This document shows, piece after piece, positions 1 through 6,968 of a stretch of DNA of 25,731 bases (its first letter is position 1; each line of letters opens with the position of its first letter). This DNA comes from CAJXWH01 sp964343365. GTDB taxonomy: Bacteria; Pseudomonadota; Gammaproteobacteria; Arenicellales; UBA868. Location: positions 1 to 25,731 of the forward strand of contig CAYFJI010000017.1 in assembly GCA_964343365.1 (NCBI GenBank). Direction: 5' to 3'. The notes beneath the pieces were generated by a model. That model had not been told where the DNA came from. It worked only from the letters and a program-made list of their open reading frames with translations, and made no database searches. A program made the translations under genes and the position numbers.

Positions 1-1491
1 AGCACCATCGGATTTCTCATACTTTAATACTATCGGCTCAGGAACTAGTGTTTCGGCTGTCTCAAACTTCTTTAGCAAACGATCCACTACCTCCCGATAT
101 TCATCATCGCGCTCCGTATATCCACCATATTTGTTATGGCCAGAACCTCTAATTAAATAAGCGCCGGTTGAATGTTCGCCAGGCAAAGTACGATAACAAA
201 TCCCATCTCCATCTATATCCACATAACGATTAAATTGTTCCATATCTTCAAGGACATTTGTCCTATAAACCTTACCCAAATCTGGTTGATAATTATCATC
301 CCACTCAAGCTTTGGGCAGGGCCAGTCATTCATTCCTATATCCAAATCTGACATAAAAATAATTGGAGTTTGCAAGCGATCAGCAAGATCAAATGCCTCT
401 ATAGTCAAATAAAAGCACTCTTCGGGATTAGCAGGAAATAATAATACATGCCGAGTATCTCCATGAGACGCATAAGCTGCAGCTAAAACATCTCCCTGTT
501 GAGTTCGAGTTGGCATACCAGTTGAGGGGCCTACTCTTTGAATGTCAAATAAAACCAAGGGTATCTCAGTGAAGTAAGCTAATCCCAAAAATTCTGACAT
601 CAAAGAAAGTCCTGGCCCGCTGGTGGCTGTGAATGATCTGGTCCCAGCCCAAGCTGCGCCTAGCGCACCACCGATAGCGGCAAGTTCGTCTTCCGCCTGG
701 ATAATACAATAATTATTCTTTCCAGTTTTTTCATCTTTTCGTAAAATCTTACAAAAATTTTCGAATGCGTCGACAAGAGACGTTGAGGGAGTTATAGGAT
801 ACCAGCTGGCTACAGTAGCTCCTGCGTACACACAACCTAACGCAGCAGAAGTATTACCATCAATCATGATACCTAAATCGTTTTTTTTCGAAGGCTTAAC
901 TTTAGTCTCCAACGGGCATTCAAAATTTTGAATTGCATAGTCATATCCGACCTTGATAGCTCTTAAATTGGAATCAAGAAGATGTTTCTTATTTCCAAAT
1001 GTTTCTTTCAAGGTAGTTTCAATAACTATTAAATCAAGGTCAAGCAACGCAGCTAATGCTCCGACATATGCGATATTTTTCATTAGGATACGTTCGCGCG
1101 AACCATCAAATATCTCATTACACATGCCTGAAAGAGGCAAAGATACTACTTGCACATCCTCTCTTGTTTCAAATTCTTTCCGTGGCCAAGTCGAGTCATA
1201 TATCAACACACCTCCAGATTTCACGCATGCCAAGTCCTCTTCATATGTTTGTGCATTCATCGCAACCATAATATCAACATGTCCTGCACGAGAAAGGTAA
1301 CCAGACTCGGTGACTCGAACCTCATACCAAGTCGGCAAGCCTTGGATATTAGAAGGAAAATAATTTTTTCCAACTACTGGGACACCCATTCGAAAAATAG
1401 ATTTCATCAATAATGTATTAGCACTAGCAGACCCAGTGCCATTTACAGTGCCAATGCGCACCACAAAATTGTTTACCCCACTTTCTGCCAT
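1..1491 (-). CDS. 2-oxoacid:acceptor oxidoreductase, fused gamma-alpha subunit (KorA-like), 3' end cut by window edge
   Basis: I translated this by hand from the ATG at 1491; the frame stays open for 497 codons to the left edge, so the C-terminus is missing. The first ~190 residues look like the gamma domain (N-terminal VVRIGTVNGTGSASANTLL, then YLSRAGHVDIMVAMN). A second domain from about residue 207 starts DGNTSAALGCVYAGA and continues ASWYPITPSTSL, the pyrimidine-binding alpha domain of pyruvate/2-oxoglutarate:ferredoxin oxidoreductases; QAEDELAAIGGALGAAWAG and TATSGPGLSLM follow as expected. Such enzymes decarboxylate a 2-oxoacid to an acyl-CoA and pass electrons to ferredoxin or a flavoprotein. 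The thiamine-diphosphate beta subunit should lie to the left, outside the window. The gene overlaps the upstream flavoprotein gene by 19 bp, implying translational coupling. The 2-oxoacid cannot be read from this; a 2-oxoglutarate-type enzyme is my best guess from the fused architecture. Confidence 0.88.
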   Translation of the reverse strand, partial: MAESGVNNFVVRIGTVNGTGSASANTLLMKSIFRMGVPVVGKNYFPSNIQGLPTWYEVRVTESGYLSRAGHVDIMVAMNAQTYEEDLACVKSGGVLIYDSTWPRKEFETREDVQVVSLPLSGMCNEIFDGSRERILMKNIAYVGALAALLDLDLIVIETTLKETFGNKKHLLDSNLRAIKVGYDYAIQNFECPLETKVKPSKKNDLGIMIDGNTSAALGCVYAGATVASWYPITPSTSLVDAFENFCKILRKDEKTGKNNYCIIQAEDELAAIGGALGAAWAGTRSFTATSGPGLSLMSEFLGLAYFTEIPLVLFDIQRVGPSTGMPTRTQQGDVLAAAYASHGDTRHVLLFPANPEECFYLTIEAFDLADRLQTPIIFMSDLDIGMNDWPCPKLEWDDNYQPDLGKVYRTNVLEDMEQFNRYVDIDGDGICYRTLPGEHSTGAYLIRGSGHNKYGGYTERDDEYREVVDRLLKKFETAETLVPEPIVLKYEKSDGA

Positions 1492-3269
1492 TGATCACTA
1501 TCCTCATCTTTCGCGTAAGGAATAAGTATTGTTGATTTTTTCATATCCCATGCACCAGTTGGACAACGTTCAGCACACAAAGAACAATGAACACAAAGAT
1601 TTTCATCTTTAACCATCACACGACCCGTTTGTGGTAGGTTTTCTGAAACAAATATTGCCTGATCCTTATTGGAAGCTGGACACGTTAATTTATTGCGTAA
1701 ATCGCTTTCCTTGGCATTATCTGTGATTGTTAAACAGCGGACTGGACATACATCGATGCAAGCATCACATTCGATACACAATTTACCTGTAAATACCGTT
1801 TGTATATCGCAATTAAGACATCGCTCAATTTCCACCTCAGCCTCAGTGCTTGAGAAGCCTAACTCAACTTCAATATTCAACTTATTAAATCGTTCTTGAA
1901 GATCGACATGCCTCATTTTACGTCGTTGAGAAGGATCAAAATCATTACTAAAACTCCACTCATGAATACTCATCTTGGTGCTGGACAAATTCATTCCAAA
2001 CGGCATTCGTTGTTCAATATTTTGTTTATTGCAATGCCGATGTATAGAAATAGCTGATTGGTGGCCGTGCTCCACAGCCCATATTATATTTTCGGGACCA
2101 AAGGCCGCATCACCACCAAAAAATACCCCAGGTAATGTAGATTGGTGCGTGGCTTTGTCAACGATCGGGTTACCCCATTCATTAAATTCAATACCAATAT
2201 CACGCTCAATCCAAGTAAAAGAATTCTCTTGCCCAATTGCGAGAATGACATCATCGCACGGAAAATTTTCTTGACCAACTAATTCAGGAATAAGCTTACC
2301 ATTGGAGTCATGACTATACTCCAGCCGATCAAACTGCATACCAACCAATCTACCACCCTCTACAAGAAATTTATTCGGGGAATGATTAACAATAATTTTA
2401 ACCTGTTCTTCTTCGGCATCTTCTAATTCCCAATTAGATGCTTTGAAATAGTTTCGTGGCTTACGAGCCATAACTTTAACGTCATTGCCGCCCAATCGAA
2501 GGGCAGTCCGACAACAATCCATAGCCGTATTTCCCACGCCGATTATAAGGACGTTTTGTCCAATATCTTTCGTATGCTTGAATGCTACCGATTCGAGCCA
2601 ATCAATACCTATATGAATTCGGTCACTATCTTCTCGCCCAGGGATAGTCAAATCTTTGCCTCTTGGCGCTCCAGTACCAACGAATACCGCATCGAACTCT
2701 TCTGCGATTAATTCTCTCATACTAGTTACTTTTTGACCCAAGCGTAGATCTACACCCATTTCGAGAATCATATTGATCTCATCATTTAATACATTTTCTG
2801 GAAGCCTAAAAGCTGGGATATTGGTACGCATCAGACCGCCTGGAAATTCAAACTGCTCATATATAGTGACATCATAACCCAGAGGCAACAGGTCATTCGC
2901 CACTGTTAATGACGCGGGTCCTGCACCTATGCAGGCAATGCGCTTACCGTTCTTTATTTTAGGGATTTTAGGTAACCATGGACGAACATCACCAGCTAAA
3001 TCTGCAGCAACCCTCTTTAGACGACAAATTGCAACAGGTTTTTCCTCGACTCGACCTCGACGACATGCAGGCTCGCAAGGTCGATCACAAACACGCCCCA
3101 AAATACCAGGGAACACATTAGATGCCCTATTCAACAAATACGAATCACGATAACGCCCCTGCGCAAGCAAACGTATATATTCTGGTACATCCGTATGCGC
3201 TGGGCAGGCCCACTGACAATCAACTATTCGGTGGAAATAATTAGGGTCAGATGTGTCAGTTTTTTGCAT
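1473..3269 (-). CDS. GltD-like FAD/NAD(P) oxidoreductase with N- and C-terminal Fe-S modules, partner of the 2-oxoacid oxidoreductase
   Basis: The 598-residue protein has a glutamate-synthase-small-chain core. Order: an N-terminal cysteine domain (C18, C22, C61, C65, C69, C82) of the Fer4_20 type; an FAD dinucleotide fold (IGAGPAS, 114-120); an NAD(P) fold (IGVGNTAMD, 243-251); the FAD-closing GVFFGGDAA (381-389); then a C-terminal ferredoxin part with C484/C487, a cluster motif CIECDACIDVCP (498-509) and a second CVHCSLCAERCP (559-570). That is longer than plain GltD because of the C-terminal two-cluster module. By family it should shuttle electrons between NAD(P)H and Fe-S clusters. No GltB is next to it; instead its stop overlaps the start of the KorA-like gene, so I infer it is the electron-transfer subunit of that complex rather than a glutamate synthase subunit. 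No clear ribosome binding site precedes the ATG. Confidence 0.88.
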   Translation of the reverse strand: MQKTDTSDPNYFHRIVDCQWACPAHTDVPEYIRLLAQGRYRDSYLLNRASNVFPGILGRVCDRPCEPACRRGRVEEKPVAICRLKRVAADLAGDVRPWLPKIPKIKNGKRIACIGAGPASLTVANDLLPLGYDVTIYEQFEFPGGLMRTNIPAFRLPENVLNDEINMILEMGVDLRLGQKVTSMRELIAEEFDAVFVGTGAPRGKDLTIPGREDSDRIHIGIDWLESVAFKHTKDIGQNVLIIGVGNTAMDCCRTALRLGGNDVKVMARKPRNYFKASNWELEDAEEEQVKIIVNHSPNKFLVEGGRLVGMQFDRLEYSHDSNGKLIPELVGQENFPCDDVILAIGQENSFTWIERDIGIEFNEWGNPIVDKATHQSTLPGVFFGGDAAFGPENIIWAVEHGHQSAISIHRHCNKQNIEQRMPFGMNLSSTKMSIHEWSFSNDFDPSQRRKMRHVDLQERFNKLNIEVELGFSSTEAEVEIERCLNCDIQTVFTGKLCIECDACIDVCPVRCLTITDNAKESDLRNKLTCPASNKDQAIFVSENLPQTGRVMVKDENLCVHCSLCAERCPTGAWDMKKSTILIPYAKDEDSDQWQKVG

Positions 3270-3280
3270 ATGAAATCTAA

Positions 3281-3300
3281 GTTATGGGAAACGTCATAAC
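3281..3300. repeat. Inverted repeat upstream of the flavoprotein-Kor operon
   Basis: Perfect 6-bp arms GTTATG (3281-3286) and CATAAC (3295-3300) around an 8-bp spacer, 12 bp upstream of the flavoprotein ATG. The position suits an operator or a leader hairpin in the 5' untranslated region. No regulator gene is adjacent, and 6-bp arms can arise by chance in AT-rich DNA. Confidence 0.35.
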
Positions 3301-3695
3301 AAAAAAATTTAGCATAGGTCGCCAAGCTAATTTTCGGTATAAAAATTCGTCATTTTTTTTATACATTTTTAAGGTATATAAAAAAATGATAAGTTAATTG
3401 GAGTAGATCGTGTTTAGGCACGAGACAGTTAAGACATTTCTAGAAACATACGACAATGCACGAACCAAGGGTAGTATCCACAAAGATAGGGAACATCTGC
3501 TTACCACTGTTTTGGAAACTAAAATAAAATCAATATTCAAAATATTGATAAAAACTGCCCTAATTAGGAATAGTCTCACCTTAGTAAAATCGACGCGAAA
3601 AACAAGTCAAAATAGTCCAACATGCGGTATCGCTGGGCTCTTTAGGTTTAATTATCAATAAATCTTATTGTAACCATAAATGTTAGGTTTGTGTG
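3301..3695. other. Intergenic region, no convincing gene; one weak plus-strand reading frame
   Basis: This AT-rich stretch lies between two minus-strand units. The only sizeable frame is plus strand 3410-3661: GTG start, GGAG at 3400-3403, 83 codons, basic and low-complexity, no recognised domain. Its tail reads CGIAGLFRFNYQ and then stops, which resembles the N-terminus of class II glutamine amidotransferases (Cys-Gly-Ile-Ala-Gly), but at the wrong end of a protein. I treat the region as non-coding, possibly with a gene remnant. The promoter of the minus-strand flavoprotein operon should lie around 3300-3400; no good consensus hexamers were found. Confidence 0.4.
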
Positions 3696-3726
3696 AAAAA
3701 AAACATTAATCTTGGCTGCTAAGATT
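3696..3726 (-). terminator. Probable rho-independent terminator of the MFS gene
   Basis: On the minus strand, 24 bp after the MFS stop codon, the sequence reads AATCTT, loop AGCAGCC, AAGATT, then AATG and eight T residues. The stem is only 6 bp and AT-rich, so it may be weak, but position and T-tract fit an intrinsic terminator. Confidence 0.5.
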
Positions 3727-3749
3727 TCAAGTGAAGTATACAAACAGAT

Positions 3750-4907
3750 CTAGTCGTTATCTGAAATTGTATTCTCTATATAACGTACTCCATAGAGAAG
3801 CGTTAAAGTTAATACCAACAAAAATAGAAAAAACATGGCTAAAAAGATACTAGGTAGACCGAACAAATCTGCTATTAAGCCTTCGATTGGTGGAGCCAGC
3901 ATAAACGAACCAAAAGAAAACAATGAAATAATTGCTATCGCTACTGGTGTTTCGATGCTAGCGCTTTTCCCCGCTTGGCTATATGCAATTGGAACCAGAT
4001 TGGATACACCTAAGCCAGCTAAACCAAAGCCAAGAATTGAAGACCAAAAGCCATGATATTGAAATAAGATAAAACTGGCAATAATCCCCATAATCAATTG
4101 AATAAGCAGGGATTTTCTTAGACCCAAAAGATCGCCGACTCTATCGCCAACAAGTCGCCCGATAACCATAAAAATGTTAAATACAACCACACCCAAACCA
4201 ACCCGAAATCCACCAACTTCGACAACATCTTGCATGTAAAGAGCAGACCAAGAGTCAACAGCACCTTCCAAAAGAGAGCCAGAAATTGCAAGAATTACGA
4301 GTACTAGAATGATCATTGGCCAGCGGAAAAAAATAGAATTTCGGACCGATTTTCCGTCATCAACCCGATCCTCTATGAGGTAGCGAGCAAAAAATAACCC
4401 AAAGGGCAATAAGACTATAGCAAGACCGAAAAAATGTCGAGAAACACTTACATTTAGTTCAACAATGCCGCTCGCGAATAATGCGCCAGTCAATAGACCA
4501 AGACTAAAAAAAGCGTGAAACCCAGACATCATGGACCTTTTATGAATTACTTCCAAATTAGAAGCTTGGGCATTCATGGCTACTTCTGTCAGGCCATACG
4601 CTATTCCAGTAATCAGACTCAGCAACATAAGAACCGGTAAATCACGAGCAAATCCGGTCGCAGCAAATCCAATAGCAATAACCCATGCCGACCAGTAAAT
4701 AGCTCGCTTGGTGGTCAATCGACGGATCACCGAACTTGATATAATCATTATCAGAATAGCCCCTACAGCAAACGCCATTCCATTCAATCCCATACCACCA
4801 TAACCTGTATCCACCTGATTTTTAATATCAGGAATTCTGATAGTCCAATTGCCTACATAAAACGCTAGCACAAAAAAAATCGCGCGACATGCTATCAAAT
4901 TACTCAT
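3750..4907 (-). CDS. MFS transporter, YbjJ-like
   Basis: A 385-residue, very hydrophobic protein of normal length for a 12-helix major facilitator. Family marks are NWTIRIPDIK (20-29) after helix 1, EVAMNAQA (108-115), MSGFHAFFSLG (127-137) and EGAVDSWSALYM in the second half; these match the YbjJ-like subgroup. This subgroup is mostly uncharacterised, so the substrate cannot be called. A charged loop, ARYLIEDRVDDGKSVRN, separates the two six-helix halves. The ATG start overlaps the last codons of what appears to be a decayed upstream gene (ATGAGTAA, start and stop in different frames). A terminator-like hairpin follows the stop. It is probably an inner-membrane exporter or proton-coupled uptake protein. 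Confidence 0.85.
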   Translation of the reverse strand: MSNLIACRAIFFVLAFYVGNWTIRIPDIKNQVDTGYGGMGLNGMAFAVGAILIMIISSSVIRRLTTKRAIYWSAWVIAIGFAATGFARDLPVLMLLSLITGIAYGLTEVAMNAQASNLEVIHKRSMMSGFHAFFSLGLLTGALFASGIVELNVSVSRHFFGLAIVLLPFGLFFARYLIEDRVDDGKSVRNSIFFRWPMIILVLVILAISGSLLEGAVDSWSALYMQDVVEVGGFRVGLGVVVFNIFMVIGRLVGDRVGDLLGLRKSLLIQLIMGIIASFILFQYHGFWSSILGFGLAGLGVSNLVPIAYSQAGKSASIETPVAIAIISLFSFGSFMLAPPIEGLIADLFGLPSIFLAMFFLFLLVLTLTLLYGVRYIENTISDND

Positions 4908-5160
4908 AGCTAACGATGTTATAGGCTGGTCTAAAGAATTTAGCTCTTTTTTTCATAATATGACTTACGATTAGCACTTGGATGGCAATATACCAAATAA
5001 CTAGAATGCTAACGAATAAAATGGATCCGGAACTGTATCTAGGATCTTGAGGGCAGGAAAAATCGCAGATGCAGAAATTCCAGACATTAAACTAATGAGC
5101 AGCATAATAATAATCTTAATGAATGACAATCTCGTCTACAGTTTTGAGATGATCACTCAT
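4900..5160 (-). pseudogene. Decayed or frameshifted small two-helix membrane-protein gene upstream of the MFS gene
   Basis: Reading the minus strand from the ATG at 5160 gives MSDHLKTVDEIVIH and a stop. The next frame continues with a hydrophobic segment (FIKIIIMLLISLMSG, then SASAIFPALKILDTVPDP) until a stop near 5003. The original frame resumes with SILFVSILVIWYIAIQVLIV, then SHIMKKRAKFFRP, ending NIVSYE at a TAA (4900-4902) that overlaps the MFS start by 8 bp. Joined, the pieces make a plausible ~80-residue protein with two membrane helices and a basic cytoplasmic tail. A compensating +1/-1 pair of indels would explain it. The hydrophobic pattern and the stop/start overlap suggest a former operon partner. 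I do not recognise the family. Sequencing or assembly indels would look the same. Confidence 0.4.
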
Positions 5161-5387
5161 AATGGGTTACCGTTACTTAACTAAGGTCAAGGTAGTGTAA
5201 TTATCAAATATACAAGATGATTTTTTGAATCAAAAATATCTGAGCCATTTTTTCCTTCTTGGATCGCATACAAAACTAAATTAATTGGGATGCCAACTTC
5301 ATTTCAGATATATATTGGTCTGAATTTGAAATTCGCATAATTAACGGATTCAATATACGCGATTTAACGTCTAATACAAGTCTCATT
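5161..5387. other. AT-rich divergent intergenic region
   Basis: No gene seen. It separates the minus-strand MFS unit from the plus-strand SDR unit, so it should hold promoters for both. It contains a 13-bp palindrome GAATTTGAAATTC (5322-5334) and an overlapping inverted repeat TTCAGA (5303-5308) / TCTGAA (5319-5324). Either could be an operator, but short palindromes are common at this base composition. Confidence 0.4.
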
Positions 5388-5417
5388 CTAACAATAACTA
5401 ACAGCTAAGACTATAAT
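5388..5417 (+). promoter_or_regulatory. Candidate sigma-70-type promoter of the SDR gene
   Basis: A perfect -10 TATAAT (5412-5417) lies 18 bp after a partial -35 CTAACA (5388-5393, 4 of 6). It sits about 50 bp upstream of the SDR start on the same strand. Confidence 0.4.
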
Positions 5418-5453
5418 CAAAAAACAAACAAAAAAGACTAAGAATAAGTGATA

Positions 5454-5460
5454 AAGGAGG
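5454..5460 (+). promoter_or_regulatory. Strong ribosome binding site of the SDR gene
   Basis: AAGGAGG, seven bases before the ATG at 5468, fixes that start. Most other genes in the window have weak or no such site, so this gene may be well translated. Confidence 0.85.
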
Positions 5461-5467
5461 CATTCAT

Positions 5468-6226
5468 ATGCAGACACCTCTCAAAATAGCAGTTGTGACT
5501 GGAGCAGGTTCTGGGATTGGGCGGGCTACAGCATTAGCGCTTTCTAAAGAGAATTATGCTGTAGTGCTAGCTGGTCGTAATGAAAACTCTCTGACACATA
5601 CTGCAGATATTTCCAAGGAATGGAATGGTCAAATGTTGATTTGTTCTACTGACATATCCAAACCAAAATCCGTTTCAGAGCTTTTTTCAACTGTATCCAA
5701 AAAATACGGAAGACTTGACCTATTATTTAATAATGCAGGTATAAGCGCGCCTGCAATACCAGTTGAAGACCTATCCATTGAAGACTGGCAGAAAACCGTA
5801 GATGTTAACCTAAATGGAGTTTTTTATTGCACTCAACAAGCGTTTCAATTAATGAAAAAACAGTCGCCCATAGGAGGTCGTATTATTAATAACGGATCTG
5901 TCTCGTCACAAGCACCAAGACCTAATTCAATACCGTACACAGCAACCAAACATGCAGTCACTGGACTCACGCGGGCAACAGCTCTAGATGGCCGCAAATA
6001 TAGAATTGCATGTGGACAAATTGATATCGGAAATGCGGAAACATCCATGACAGCTAGAATGAAAACAGGAGTCATGCAATCCGATCATACAATTAAAAAA
6101 GAACCGACTATGTCGGTAGATGATGTTGCCAGGGCGGTTATTCAGATGGCAAGCTTGCCTCTTGACACAAATATTCTTTTTATGACAATTATGGCTACTA
6201 ATATGCCTCTTGTCGGGCGTGGATAG
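5468..6226 (+). CDS. Short-chain dehydrogenase/reductase (classical SDR)
   Basis: 252 residues, the usual length of a classical SDR. The cofactor motif TGAGSGIG is at 11-18, NNAG at 88-91, and the catalytic Ser-Tyr-Lys set is S144 with Y157-x3-K161 in PYTATKHAVTG. The C-terminus, MPLVGRG, is typical of a bacterial subgroup annotated simply as SDR family oxidoreductase. After beta-2, AGRNEN has an Arg where NADP(H) users often have one, so NADP(H) is possible but not certain. Expected activity is NAD(P)-dependent alcohol/ketone oxidoreduction in the cytoplasm; the substrate is unknown. It starts a two-gene plus-strand unit with the 2-oxoglutarate oxygenase 81 bp downstream. The start is set by the strong ribosome binding site. 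Confidence 0.9.
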   Translation: MQTPLKIAVVTGAGSGIGRATALALSKENYAVVLAGRNENSLTHTADISKEWNGQMLICSTDISKPKSVSELFSTVSKKYGRLDLLFNNAGISAPAIPVEDLSIEDWQKTVDVNLNGVFYCTQQAFQLMKKQSPIGGRIINNGSVSSQAPRPNSIPYTATKHAVTGLTRATALDGRKYRIACGQIDIGNAETSMTARMKTGVMQSDHTIKKEPTMSVDDVARAVIQMASLPLDTNILFMTIMATNMPLVGRG

Positions 6227-6307
6227 TTAGACGCACCTATAGCGAGAGACCTAACAGATAAAAAAGCACTAATTCCCAGTTTTAGATTTCGAAAAATAGG
6301 TTCTCCG

Positions 6308-6922
6308 ATGTTAAATAAACTAAATCGCCTTGATTCGCATAGTTTTACAAAAGCACTTGAGCAATTAGTCGAACTCAAATCGATTGGTATCAAGTGCCTT
6401 GACGATAAGAATATGAGAGATCTCATCGCAATTGTTGACAATCTACCGCGCCGCGCCGCTTGCCCTATTGTCAGTAACAATAAAGCACCCGTTTATCAAG
6501 ATTTTGATCTTTGCTATAACATTCCTAAAGATAACCTTCTCTGGTGTATTGCAAAAGAATTAGACGCGTACGTAAAAATTGGTATGCGTAACTTGAATCT
6601 AATCGGTCATGAAGTTTTTCAATTTAATGATATTATCGTCCAATATTACTCTCCCAAATCGAGGGGGATCACACCCCATCGAGACAGTATCCGGTACAAA
6701 TTCATAATAGCTATCCTTATTCTAAGTGGAGACGGTAACTTCAATATCTGCGATACAAGGGATGGTGCGGGTGCTAAAAGAATTCCAGCAAAGCCTGGTG
6801 ACTTAATTCTAATGGCTGGATCTAATCTAGCGGGACATAAGCTTGGACCAATTCATTTTATGGAGAATGTAACAAAAAAAAGAAGGACTATAGGGTTCCG
6901 CTACGATTCAATGGATTTATAG
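6308..6922 (+). CDS. 2-oxoglutarate/Fe(II)-dependent oxygenase family protein
   Basis: 204 residues. The C-terminal half has the double-stranded beta-helix iron site: H124-x-D126 in TPHRDS, a distal histidine (H183 in GPIHFMENV, or less likely H177) and the 2-oxoglutarate-binding arginine in RRTIGFRYD (R198, possibly R192/193). The spacing and the preceding PGDLILMAG resemble AlkB-like and related small dioxygenases. The N-terminal ~60 residues have no motif I know. It could hydroxylate or demethylate a small molecule or a macromolecule; nothing in it fixes which, and the nucleotide-recognition lid of true AlkB was not identified. It lies 81 bp after the SDR gene on the same strand. The ribosome binding site is weak. 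The next gene is convergent. Confidence 0.75.
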   Translation: MLNKLNRLDSHSFTKALEQLVELKSIGIKCLDDKNMRDLIAIVDNLPRRAACPIVSNNKAPVYQDFDLCYNIPKDNLLWCIAKELDAYVKIGMRNLNLIGHEVFQFNDIIVQYYSPKSRGITPHRDSIRYKFIIAILILSGDGNFNICDTRDGAGAKRIPAKPGDLILMAGSNLAGHKLGPIHFMENVTKKRRTIGFRYDSMDL

Positions 6923-6968
6923 GCTTAAGCCATACAAACTCTGTCTTTAATCCAGCACTGTGACTAAT

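Noticed and set aside
953..1300. Plus-strand open frame of 115 codons antisense to the Kor subunit
   Set aside because: The opposite strand encodes a clear oxidoreductase domain through this region; the antisense product has no recognisable domain.
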